Source of the DNA: Streptomyces sp. IMTB 2501
GTDB taxonomy: Bacteria; Actinomycetota; Actinomycetes; Streptomycetales; Streptomycetaceae
NCBI RefSeq assembly: GCF_001953885.1
Contig: NZ_MQUS01000005.1
Span: 124,001-188,000 of the forward strand
Direction of reading: 5' to 3'
DNA length: 64,000 nucleotides
The notes under the pieces are model-generated. The model was not told the DNA's origin. It was given only the letters and a program-made list of their open reading frames with translations, and did not search any database. This document shows, in pieces, positions 17,301 through 24,700 of this stretch. The position numbers and the translations under genes were made by a program. The first letter of the stretch is position 1, and each line of letters starts with the position of its first letter.

Positions 17301-17358
17301 TGCAGCCCTGCATCTCTCGTTGACAGCATGCAACCCTGCAATCGAGTTCACTCGATTG
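17301..17358. promoter_or_regulatory. Divergent promoter region with repeated operator-like sites
   Basis: TGCAGCCCTGCA (17301-17312) and TGCAACCCTGCA (17329-17340) are near-identical direct repeats 28 bases apart. A perfect -35-like TTGACA (17320-17325) lies between them. CAATCGAG/CTCGATTG (17339-17346 and 17351-17358) is an eight-base inverted repeat. The arrangement fits autoregulation by the XRE protein, but the cognate regulator is an inference. Confidence 0.5.
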
Positions 17359-17437
17359 AGTGTTTATCGCGCTACAGATGGACAAACGTCCTACACTCGG
17401 ATACGGCAGCCAAGGTCAAGAAAAGGGGGGGCGTCTC

Positions 17438-18322
17438 ATGGCGATGCGCCGGATGTCGCAGCCGACTGCGCGTCAGGTGCGGCTCGGGACCATCTTCCGC
17501 GGCTTGCGCGAGGAGGGCGGACACGGCAGCCAGGACACCGTTGCTCGCGAACTCGGCTGGTCCGAAGCGAAGCTGTCGCGCATCGAGTCCGGGCGAGTCG
17601 GCATTTCCGATCCAGACCTGCGGGCACTGCTCGATCACTACAGAGTCCAGGACCGGAAACTTCGCGCCTATGTGGTCGACCTGAGGCGCCGAGGAAACGT
17701 CCGCGGCTGGGAGAGCGACGTCCGCTTGGTCGTGAGTCCCACGTACGCCGACTACATCAGCTACGAATCGGACGCGTCAGACAAGTGTGACGTTCAAACC
17801 ACCCTGATCCCCGGATTGCTGCAGACGTACGACTATGCGGCCGCCGTGCTCGATCAACACTTTCCGGGCATGGACGAGGAAGAGCGAGCCGAAAGGCTGA
17901 GTATTCGAGTTAAGCGACAGAGCGTATTCGATCGCCCAAACCCCTTAATTTTTCGGGGGATTATCTCGGAGTCGGCGCTCCGGCATGCCATCGGTGGACG
18001 TGAAGTGATGGCCGCCCAACTTGAACATCTCCTCATTCTGGCCAAGGAATATGTCGGCACGGTCAATATTTATGTGCTGTCGGAGGTGTCGGAATGCCAT
18101 GCAGCTCTGTTCGGGCCGTTCGTGATTCTCGCTTTTCCCGAGCGCTGGGTACCTGACATCGTCTATCTGGAAGGTCTGACCGGCAACAGGTTCCTAGAGG
18201 ATGCCAGGGAGGTCCAGGCGTACAGAAGGCTGTTCGACCGGCTCATGGTGTCGGCGTCCCTCCAAAGGGCCGAATCGATGAAGCTAATCGAGTGGCACCT
18301 CGATAATTATCGCAATGGATAA
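17438..18322 (+). CDS. XRE-family regulator with DUF5753 domain
   Basis: A 294-residue DNA-binding protein. The helix-turn-helix is at about residues 20-75 (GSQDTVARELGWSEAKLSRIE), followed by a DUF5753 sensor-like domain (about 105-285) with LIPGLLQTYDYAAAVL and PDIVYLEGLTG. These regulators act with DUF397 proteins; WhiJ and AbaA-cluster relatives affect development and antibiotic production. Leu170 is encoded by TTA (17945-17947), so translation should depend on the bldA tRNA. Ribosome binding site AAAAGGGGGG precedes ATG 17438. Base use is lower in GC than neighbouring core genes. Confidence 0.9.
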   Translation: MAMRRMSQPTARQVRLGTIFRGLREEGGHGSQDTVARELGWSEAKLSRIESGRVGISDPDLRALLDHYRVQDRKLRAYVVDLRRRGNVRGWESDVRLVVSPTYADYISYESDASDKCDVQTTLIPGLLQTYDYAAAVLDQHFPGMDEEERAERLSIRVKRQSVFDRPNPLIFRGIISESALRHAIGGREVMAAQLEHLLILAKEYVGTVNIYVLSEVSECHAALFGPFVILAFPERWVPDIVYLEGLTGNRFLEDAREVQAYRRLFDRLMVSASLQRAESMKLIEWHLDNYRNG

Positions 18323-18559
18323 GTAGATGCGTCGCAGCACATAATCCCGAGCGCCTCCACGCTGGCCGTTACATGGCAGAAGTCATCCGCCTCCGGAGGC
18401 GATGGCGACTGTGTGGAGTTCGCCGCCTACGGTGATGCCGTTGCCATCCGCCACAGCAAGGCCCCCAACGGCCCCGCCCTCCTCTATACCCGCTCGGAGA
18501 TAGCCGCCATGATTGAGGGAGTCAAGGCCGGCGAGTTTGACCATCTCGCAGAGGCATAG
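18323..18559 (+). CDS. DUF397 domain protein with unclear start
   Basis: An open frame directly after the XRE gene encodes a complete DUF397 domain: TWQKSSASGGDGDCVEFAA, AIRHSKAPNGPALLYT and IAAMIEGVKAGEFD. No ATG, GTG or TTG is in frame upstream of TWQKSS; the only candidates are a CTG at 18362 or a rare ATA/ATC near 18344. Either a non-standard start is used or the gene has lost its start. DUF397 proteins are small partners of XRE/DUF5753 regulators. The coordinates mark the whole open frame. Confidence 0.6.
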   Translation, partial: VDASQHIIPSASTLAVTWQKSSASGGDGDCVEFAAYGDAVAIRHSKAPNGPALLYTRSEIAAMIEGVKAGEFDHLAEA

Positions 18560-18664
18560 TACAGAAGGCGCTCGGCCGTACGAGTGTTTAGTTCGGTGAG
18601 CGGTTTTTCGGAATGATGGCCGAGGAAGCTTGGTGGCGACGTTGTCCTAGACGAGGCGGAAACC

Positions 18665-18949
18665 ATGCTTGCACGTAGAGCCTTGGCCATCGCGATCGCC
18701 ACCCCTGTGCTGCTCGCTGCGATCGGAATGACTGGCGCATCCGCGGCCACTTCGCAAAAGCCCACCACCGGTGGGTCGATCGCCCACCCCGACCCCACTG
18801 CCGGCAGCAAGGGCGCCGAGGCCAAAAGGCCTGACCGTCCGCACGGCGTGGCCAAGCCGGCTGCCAATGAGGAAGCGGAACCGGAAGAAGGCCTCCTCGG
18901 CACCATCACCGGGGAACTCTTCGATCGCGTTGCTCCTGCCGCAAGGTAA
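18665..18949 (+). CDS. Small secreted hypothetical protein
   Basis: A 94-residue protein with a strong signal peptide (LARRALAIAIATPVLLAAIG, cut near residue 28). The mature part is polar, rich in Lys, Pro and Glu, and ends in a short amphipathic stretch (GLLGTITGELFDRV). It has no cysteine. It lies at the right edge of the XRE/ATPase insertion and ends six bases from the 3' end of the kinase gene. The ribosome binding site is GAGGCGGA. It might be a short peptide signal or bacteriocin-like product, but that is speculation. Confidence 0.65.
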   Translation: MLARRALAIAIATPVLLAAIGMTGASAATSQKPTTGGSIAHPDPTAGSKGAEAKRPDRPHGVAKPAANEEAEPEEGLLGTITGELFDRVAPAAR

Positions 18950-18954
18950 AGGGA

Positions 18955-19884
18955 TCACGCGGCGCTGACTTTCCCGGTCACCGAAATCCGCCCCAGCAAC
19001 TCCTCGAACGTCCTCCGATCGAACTCGCCGGCGGCCGGGGCCCGTACGGTCGCGGCCGACAGGGCGACCGCGCGGGTGAGGCGGTCCGGCCAGGGGAGTT
19101 TCTCCACCAGGCCCGACAGCAGGCCCGCGACCGCCGAGTCGCCCGCGCCCGTCGGGTTGCCACGCATCCGGGCCGGTGGGGTCGCGCGCCAGCGGCCCTC
19201 CGGGGTGACGGCCAGGAGGCCCTCCGCGCCCAGCGAGGCGACGACCGCGTGGGCCCCGCGCCGGCGGGCGTCCTGCGTGGCGCGCAACGGCTCGTGGGAG
19301 CCGGTCAGTTCGGCCAGTTCGTCGGCGTTCGGTTTGATCAGGTCCGGTCGGGCGGCGACCCCGCGGCGCAGCGGCTCCCCGCTGGTGTCCAGCAGGACCG
19401 GGACGCCCGCGGTGCGGGCGGCGCGGACGAGGTTCGCATACGCGCCGACCGGAACTCCCGGCGGCAGGCTGCCGCACAGGGCCACTGCCGAGGCGGACGA
19501 CAGCAGTTCGTCGTAGCGGTCCAGGAACGCGCCCCACTCGGTCGGCTCGATCTGCGGGCCCGGCTCGTTCAACTGGGTGGTGTCACCCGAGAGTTCGTCC
19601 ACCACGGCGATCGTGCGCCGGGTCGCCCCGGCGACCGGGACCAGTGCGTCCGTCAGACCGGGGGTGTCGCCGAGCTGATCGCGCATCGCACGCCCGGTCG
19701 CGCCGCCCGCGAACCCCGTGACCGTCGTCTCGTGCCCGAGCGCGTCCAGTACCCGGGCCACGTTCACGCCCTTGCCGCCGGGCCGCTCGACGACCTCCGA
19801 GACCCGGTGTGAGGCGTGCGGCCGTAGCGACCGCACGCGATAGGTGAGGTCGAGAGCGGTGTTCAGCGTGACCGTGAGGATCAA
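18955..19884 (-). CDS. PfkB-family hexose kinase (1-phosphofructokinase-like)
   Basis: A 309-residue cytosolic sugar or sugar-phosphate kinase. The substrate motif GGKGVNVARVLDALG is near residue 38, and the PfkB ATP-site signature GNPTGAGDSAVAGLL with the catalytic Asp is near residue 250. Family members include fructose-1-phosphate kinase and tagatose-6-phosphate kinase. It lies beside nagA and nagK but behind a terminator, so it has its own promoter; three GTCATCG repeats spaced 11-12 bases apart (19918-19947) precede it. Amino-sugar or tagatose-phosphate metabolism is an inference. Confidence 0.88.
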   Translation of the reverse strand: MILTVTLNTALDLTYRVRSLRPHASHRVSEVVERPGGKGVNVARVLDALGHETTVTGFAGGATGRAMRDQLGDTPGLTDALVPVAGATRRTIAVVDELSGDTTQLNEPGPQIEPTEWGAFLDRYDELLSSASAVALCGSLPPGVPVGAYANLVRAARTAGVPVLLDTSGEPLRRGVAARPDLIKPNADELAELTGSHEPLRATQDARRRGAHAVVASLGAEGLLAVTPEGRWRATPPARMRGNPTGAGDSAVAGLLSGLVEKLPWPDRLTRAVALSAATVRAPAAGEFDRRTFEELLGRISVTGKVSAA

Positions 19885-19974
19885 CCGGGCCGACCTCCCT
19901 CGAAGTTCCCTGCGCCTGTCATCGCGCCCGTCATCGCGCTGTCATCGTTTTCTGGGCCTCGATCATGCCAAAGA

Positions 19975-20010
19975 GACGGCGGCCGGCCCAGTCACGGGTC
20001 GGCCGCCGTC
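19975..20010 (-). terminator. Hairpin terminator after nagA
   Basis: GACGGCGGCCG (19975-19985) pairs with CGGCCGCCGTC (20000-20010), an eleven-base stem. Read on the minus strand it is followed by TCTTT, so it should end the nagK-nagA transcript before the kinase gene. Confidence 0.75.
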
Positions 20011-20028
20011 CGGGGAAAGCCGGGCAGA

Positions 20029-21171
20029 TCAGGCCAGTTGGGGCGGGACCACCCACTCGCCCTGCCGCATCACGCCCTTGAGGCCGAAGTCCGCGTCCAG
20101 CAGGAGCAGGTCGGCGTCCTTGCCGGGTTCCAGGGAGCCGATGCGGTCGGACAGGCCGAGGAGGCGGGCCGGGTTGACGGACAGGGCCGTCACCGCGTCC
20201 TCGACGGACAGCTTGTCGATGGTCACCGCCCGCTGGAACGCGCGGTCCAGGGTGAGCGTGGAGCCCGCGATCGAGCCGCCCTCCACCAGCCGGGCCACGC
20301 CCTCGCTGACCTCGACCTCCAGCGGGCCGAGCATGTAGCGGCCGTCGCCGATGCCGGCCGCGTCCATCGCGTCCGTGATGAACGCGACCCGGTCCGCCCC
20401 CGCGTGGTGGAAGGCCAGCTCCAGCGCGGCCGGGTGGAGGTGGGTGCCGTCGTTGATCAGCTCGACCGTGACCCGTTCGTCCTCCAGCAGGGCGGCGATC
20501 GGGCCGGGCGTGCGGTGGCCGAGCGTGGGCATCGCGTTGAAGAGGTGGGTGGCGACCGTGGCGCCCGCGTCGATCGCCTCGACGGTCTGCTCGTACGTCG
20601 CGTCCGTGTGCCCGATCGCCGCGATGACGCCGTGCTCGGCGAGCAGCCGTACGGAGTCGAGGCCGCCCGGCAGCTCGGTGGCGAGGGTGACCATCTTCGC
20701 CCTGCCGCGTGCCGCGTCGATCAGCTTGCGGACCTCGGCGGGCTCCGGGTGGCGCAGCAGTTCCTCGGAGTGCGCGCCCTTGCGGCACGGCGAGATGAAC
20801 GGCCCCTCGAAGTGGATGCCCGCGATCTCGCCCTGCTCGGCCAGCTCGCTCAGCAGTCCGGCCTGCCGCGCGAGCAGGTCCATCTCGTCGGTGACGGTGG
20901 AGGCGACCAGGGTGGTGGTGCCGTGCACGCGGTGCGTGCGGATGGCCTTCAGGATGTCGTCCGGGGTGCCGGAGAAGGAGGCCCCGCCGCCGCCGTGGTT
21001 GTGGATGTCCACGAAGCCGGGGATCAGCCAGTGGCCGGATACATCGATGACCTGGGCATTCTCGGCGGCCGTGGCCACGATCCGGGTGCCCTCGACGGAT
21101 ACGCGCCCGTCGTCCACCACTCCGCTGGGCAGCACCACCCGAGCACCTGCGAGAACCAAGCTGGGAGCCAT
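20029..21171 (-). CDS. nagA: N-acetylglucosamine-6-phosphate deacetylase
   Basis: A 380-residue amidohydrolase that removes acetate from GlcNAc-6-P to give glucosamine-6-P. The metal motif is GFVDIHNHGGGG (H57, H59). Further markers are IHFEGPFI, AAIGHTDATYEQ, THLFNAMPTLGHR and the catalytic Asp in FITDAMDAAG. Length is typical. The start codon overlaps the nagK stop by one base (TGATG), so the two are translationally coupled. In Streptomyces NagA feeds chitin- and cell-wall-derived sugar into glycolysis and helps set the level of the DasR effector. Confidence 0.95.
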   Translation of the reverse strand: MAPSLVLAGARVVLPSGVVDDGRVSVEGTRIVATAAENAQVIDVSGHWLIPGFVDIHNHGGGGASFSGTPDDILKAIRTHRVHGTTTLVASTVTDEMDLLARQAGLLSELAEQGEIAGIHFEGPFISPCRKGAHSEELLRHPEPAEVRKLIDAARGRAKMVTLATELPGGLDSVRLLAEHGVIAAIGHTDATYEQTVEAIDAGATVATHLFNAMPTLGHRTPGPIAALLEDERVTVELINDGTHLHPAALELAFHHAGADRVAFITDAMDAAGIGDGRYMLGPLEVEVSEGVARLVEGGSIAGSTLTLDRAFQRAVTIDKLSVEDAVTALSVNPARLLGLSDRIGSLEPGKDADLLLLDADFGLKGVMRQGEWVVPPQLA

Positions 21172-22130
21172 CAGGCGGTTACCTCCGAGGGGTCGGTGGG
21201 GTCGGGGTCGGTGGAGTCGAGCAGGTCCTGCGCGAGCAGGCCCGCGCCCAGGCAGCCCGCGGTGTCGCCGAGGGCGGCGGGGACGATGCTCGGCAGTTTC
21301 TGGAAGGTGACCCGCCGCCGGACGGCGTCCCGCAGCGGCTGGAACAACACTTCCCCCGCCTCGGCGAGACCGCCACCGATGATCAGGGTGCGCGGGTCCA
21401 GCAGGGTGAGCGCGGTGACCAGACCGTCGGCGAGCGCGTCCACCGCCTCCTGCCAGATCCGGACGGCGTTCGGGTCACCGGACGCGACGGCCTTGGCGCA
21501 GTCGGCGGCGTCCGCGTCCGGATCCCCGCAGGCCGCCGCCCAGGCCTCGGTCACGGCGGACGCGGAGGCGTATCGCTCCAGACAGCCGCGCTGCCCGCAG
21601 GGGCAGGGGGTGCCGGACGGCCGTACGACGATGTGGCCGATCTCGCCCGCGAAGCCGTGCGCGCCGGCCTCGACCCGGCCGTCGATGCCGATGGCGCCCG
21701 CGATCCCGGTGCCGAGCGGCACGAACAGGAACCGGTCGGCGCCCTTGCCCGCGCCGATCCGGCCCTCGGCGAGGCCGCCGGTGCGCACGTCGTGGCCGAG
21801 CGCGACGGGGATGCCGAGCCGTTCGGTGAGCAGCGCGCGCAGCGGTACGTCCCGCCAGCCGAGGTTGGCGGCGTAGGCCGCGACGCCCTGTTCCTCGTCG
21901 ACGATGCCGGGGACGGCGATGCCGGCGGCGACGGCCGGTGCGCCGAGGTGCTCGGCGCCGTACGCGCGCAGCTCGGCGGCGAAGCCGAGGATCGTCGCGA
22001 CCACCGCGTCCGGTCCGCGCTCGCGTCCGGTGGCGCGGCGGGCACGGTGGAGCAGTTCGCCGTCGTCGCCGACGAGGGCGGCCTTCATCCCGGTACCGCC
22101 CACGTCCAGGGCGATGACATGTCTCACCAC
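21171..22130 (-). CDS. nagK: ROK-family N-acetylglucosamine kinase
   Basis: A 319-residue ROK kinase. It starts with the phosphate motif ALDVGGTGMKAALVG, has the substrate region GHDVRTGGLAEGRIGAGKG, and carries the ROK zinc signature CPCGQRGCLE near residue 177. It phosphorylates free GlcNAc (or a related hexose) that enters without PTS phosphorylation, for example after import of chitobiose. It is the first gene of the nagK-nagA pair. Two DasR-like boxes lie about 30-60 bases upstream, so GlcNAc-responsive repression is likely. Substrate assignment rests on linkage to nagA and recollected orthology. Confidence 0.9.
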   Translation of the reverse strand: MVRHVIALDVGGTGMKAALVGDDGELLHRARRATGRERGPDAVVATILGFAAELRAYGAEHLGAPAVAAGIAVPGIVDEEQGVAAYAANLGWRDVPLRALLTERLGIPVALGHDVRTGGLAEGRIGAGKGADRFLFVPLGTGIAGAIGIDGRVEAGAHGFAGEIGHIVVRPSGTPCPCGQRGCLERYASASAVTEAWAAACGDPDADAADCAKAVASGDPNAVRIWQEAVDALADGLVTALTLLDPRTLIIGGGLAEAGEVLFQPLRDAVRRRVTFQKLPSIVPAALGDTAGCLGAGLLAQDLLDSTDPDPTDPSEVTA

Positions 22131-22159
22131 GGCACCTAGTGTGACCTCCCACCCGCGAG

Positions 22160-22189
22160 AGGTCTAGTCCACTCACGTGGTGTAGACCT
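22160..22189. promoter_or_regulatory. Two DasR (dre)-like sites in the nagK/sugar-binding protein intergenic region
   Basis: AGGTCTAGTCCACT (22160-22173) and GTGGTGTAGACCT (22177-22189) each resemble the DasR consensus built on TGGTCTAGACCA. Together they form an inverted repeat with thirteen-base arms and two mismatches. They sit between two divergent genes, so one DasR platform could control both nagKA and the sugar-binding lipoprotein. Confidence 0.72.
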
Positions 22190-22236
22190 TATCTGTCCAT
22201 ATATTGAACGGTCAGACAGCAGGGTTGGGGTTGACG

Positions 22237-23523
22237 GTGCGTCGGGGTACGGCAGGAACGATCGCGGTGGTGTCCGCACTGGGCATGACGGCGATTCTGG
22301 GAGGCTGCGGAAGCACCGGCTCCTCGGACACGACCCTGAGACTGGTCGCCGCCGACTACGGCGACTCGGCCGCCAACAGTTCCAAGAAGTACTGGGACGC
22401 CCTGGTCAAGGAGTACGAGTCCAAGCATCCCGGCGTGAAGGTCGACGTCAGTGTGTACTCCTGGAACGACGTCGACGCCAAGGTCAAGGACATGGTCGCC
22501 GCGGGCCACGCCCCCGACCTGGCCCAGATCGGCGCCTACGCCGACTACGCGGCCGCCGGCAAGCTCTATCCGGCCTCCGACCTGCTCTCCATCCGCACCC
22601 AGGCCGACTTCCTCTCCCAGCTCTCCGACGCGGGCCAGTGGAACCACACGCAGTACGGCATCCCCTTCGGGGGCTCCACGCGCGTGCTCTTCTACAACAA
22701 GACCCTGTTCGCCAAGGCCGGCATCACCAACCCGCCCACCACCTGGGACGAGCTGGCCGCCGACGCCAAGGCGCTCAAGGACAAGGGCGTGAAGTACCCC
22801 ATGGCGCTGCCCCTCGGGCCCGAGGAGGCCCAGGCCGAGACCATGCAGTGGATGCTCAGCGGCGCGAGCGGCGGCACCGGCTACACCGACGACATCGGTA
22901 CCTACACCATCGACTCCGCGCAGAACGTCGACACCTTCACCTGGCTCAAGGACGACCTGGTCGGCAAGGGCCTGACCGGGCCGGTCGCGCCCGGCAAGCT
23001 CAACCGCGCGGACGCGTTCGCCGCGTTCGCCGACGGCCAGGTCGGCATGCTCAACGGGCATCCCACGCTGATCCAGCAGGCCGGCAAGAAGGGCGTGCAG
23101 TTCGGCATGGTGCCGATGCCGGGCCGCAGCGGCAAGGCCAGGGCCTCCATGGGGGTCGCCGACTGGATGATGGCCTTCAAGCAGAACGGGCACGCCCAGC
23201 AGATAGGCGACTTCCTCAACTTCGTCTACACCGAGAAGAACGTCCTCGACTTCTCCCGCCAGTACGGCCTGCTGCCGGTCACCGGCTCCGCCTCCAACGC
23301 CATGAGCGCCTCGGACTCCGCCCCCGACAAGGCCCTGCACCCCTTCCTCGACCAGCTGCCCACCTCCGAGCTGTATCCCGTCGGCAAGACCTCCTGGGCG
23401 GCGGTCAGCGTGGCCGTCAAGCAGAACATCGGCAAGGCCGTCGCCCCCGACGGCAGCCCCGCCGCTGTCCTCTCCCGCATCCAGGCGACGGCGACCGCGG
23501 CGGACAGCAGCAGCAAGGGCTGA
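22237..23523 (+). CDS. Sugar ABC transporter substrate-binding lipoprotein
   Basis: A 428-residue family-1 solute-binding protein. It has a twin-arginine-like, lipoprotein-type signal (RRGTAGTIAVVSALGMT) and the lipobox LGGC. The mature part has family landmarks VVAADYGDSAANSSKKYWD and TQYGIPFGGSTRVLFYNK. It captures a sugar at the membrane surface for an ABC importer. No permease or ATPase genes are adjacent, so it is an orphan that must share a transporter, for example MsiK-energised systems. The GTG at 22237 was chosen; a TTG at 22231 also works. It shares the dre region with nagK. Confidence 0.88.
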   Translation: MRRGTAGTIAVVSALGMTAILGGCGSTGSSDTTLRLVAADYGDSAANSSKKYWDALVKEYESKHPGVKVDVSVYSWNDVDAKVKDMVAAGHAPDLAQIGAYADYAAAGKLYPASDLLSIRTQADFLSQLSDAGQWNHTQYGIPFGGSTRVLFYNKTLFAKAGITNPPTTWDELAADAKALKDKGVKYPMALPLGPEEAQAETMQWMLSGASGGTGYTDDIGTYTIDSAQNVDTFTWLKDDLVGKGLTGPVAPGKLNRADAFAAFADGQVGMLNGHPTLIQQAGKKGVQFGMVPMPGRSGKARASMGVADWMMAFKQNGHAQQIGDFLNFVYTEKNVLDFSRQYGLLPVTGSASNAMSASDSAPDKALHPFLDQLPTSELYPVGKTSWAAVSVAVKQNIGKAVAPDGSPAAVLSRIQATATAADSSSKG

Positions 23524-23558
23524 CCGGGTTGTCAGTCCCCGGCGCTACGGTGGCTGAC

Positions 23559-23783
23559 ATGGAACTAGGCCCACGCGAACAATCCATCCTCGCCCTGGAA
23601 CGCCGGGGTTTCCCCGGCCCCGGCGCGAAGGAGCGAGCGATACGCGAGGAACTGGGCCTGGCTCCGGTCCGCTACTACCAGCTGCTGAACGCGCTGCTGG
23701 ACGACGAGAGAGCACTGGCGCACGATCCGGTGACGGTGAACCGCTTGCGCCGGGTACGGGACGCTCGCCGCTCGGAGCGCTGA
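23559..23783 (+). CDS. DUF3263 domain protein
   Basis: A 74-residue protein made of one helix-turn-helix-like DUF3263 domain: LGPREQSILALERRGF, GAKERAIREELGLAPVRYYQLLNALL. The family is confined to actinobacteria and is likely to bind DNA, but no target is known. It starts 35 bases after the sugar-binding protein gene and precedes otsB, without evident regulatory link to either. The following spacer includes CAGGGGCGCGGGG at 23807-23819, a repeat core found elsewhere in the window. Confidence 0.8.
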   Translation: MELGPREQSILALERRGFPGPGAKERAIREELGLAPVRYYQLLNALLDDERALAHDPVTVNRLRRVRDARRSER

Positions 23784-23806
23784 AGCCGACGGCACCGCAG
23801 TTCCCT

Positions 23807-23819
23807 CAGGGGCGCGGGG
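23807..23819 (+). repeat. Copy of a GC-rich intergenic repeat core
   Basis: CAGGGGCGCGGGG occurs here, inverted at 28843-28855, and at 58932-58944, each time between genes. I recall this motif as frequent in Streptomyces intergenic DNA. Confidence 0.55.
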
Positions 23820-23866
23820 CGGAGCCGCAGGCGTGAGGGCGACCCGCGCTGGATAGTGTCGGAGGT

Positions 23867-24700
23867 ATGGACCCTCTGCCGACCCCGCAGACCCAGCCCG
23901 GCCGGGACGGACTCGCCGCACTCCTGGCGAAACCGACCGCAGCGATCGTCGGCCTGGACTTCGACGGCACCCTCGCCCCCATCGTCGCCGACCCCGAACA
24001 GGCCCGCGCCCACCCCGAGGCCGTACCCGCCCTCGCCGCCCTCGCCCCGAAGGTCGCCTCCGTCGCCGTGATCACCGGCCGCCCCGCCGGAGTCGCCGTC
24101 CGCTACGGCGGCTTCGCCGGCGTCCCCGGCCTGGAGCACCTCACCGTCCTCGGCCACTACGGCGCCGAACGCTGGGACGCGGTCACCGGCACCGTCACCG
24201 CCCCCGCCCCGCACCCCGGCGTCGCGGCGGTCCGTGCCGAGCTGCCCGGCGTCCTGGACCGCGCCGGCGCCTGGCACGGCACCTGGATCGAGGAGAAGGG
24301 CCGCGCGGTCGCGGTCCACACCCGCCGCGCCGACGACCCGCAGGCCGCGTTCGACGCCCTGCGCGGCCCCCTCACCGACCTCGCCACCCGCCACGGCCTG
24401 ATCGTCGAGCCCGGCCGCATGGTCCTGGAACTGCGCCCGCCGGGCATGGACAAGGGCGTGGCGCTCAGCGAGTACGTCCGCAAGACGGGCGCCGAGTCGG
24501 TCCTCTACGCCGGTGACGACCTCGGCGACCTCCCCGCCTTCGACGCCGTCGACGAACTCCGCTCCGACGGCGTCCCCGGCCTGCTGGTCTGCAGCGGCAG
24601 CACGGAGGTCACGGAACTGGCGGAACGCGCGGACATGGTGGTGGACGGCCCGGCCGGCGTCGTACAGCTGCTGCGGACGCTGGCGGCTCAGCTGGACTGA
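23867..24700 (+). CDS. otsB: Trehalose-6-phosphate phosphatase
   Basis: A 277-residue HAD-superfamily phosphatase that converts trehalose-6-phosphate to trehalose. The nucleophile motif is VGLDFDGTLAPIV (DxDGT, near residue 30), the second is VITGRPAG, and the last is YAGDDLGDLPAF with paired aspartates. Length is normal. Its end overlaps the end of the convergent otsA gene by 13 bases, an unusual tail-to-tail arrangement for two enzymes of one pathway. It acts in the cytoplasm to make a compatible solute and spore carbohydrate. Confidence 0.95.
   Translation: MDPLPTPQTQPGRDGLAALLAKPTAAIVGLDFDGTLAPIVADPEQARAHPEAVPALAALAPKVASVAVITGRPAGVAVRYGGFAGVPGLEHLTVLGHYGAERWDAVTGTVTAPAPHPGVAAVRAELPGVLDRAGAWHGTWIEEKGRAVAVHTRRADDPQAAFDALRGPLTDLATRHGLIVEPGRMVLELRPPGMDKGVALSEYVRKTGAESVLYAGDDLGDLPAFDAVDELRSDGVPGLLVCSGSTEVTELAERADMVVDGPAGVVQLLRTLAAQLD

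Noticed and set aside
15226..18960. Classical integrase-mediated integrative element with attachment sites
   Set aside because: No integrase, excisionase or transposase gene is present, and the kinase duplicates are about 20 percent diverged, too different for att repeats.
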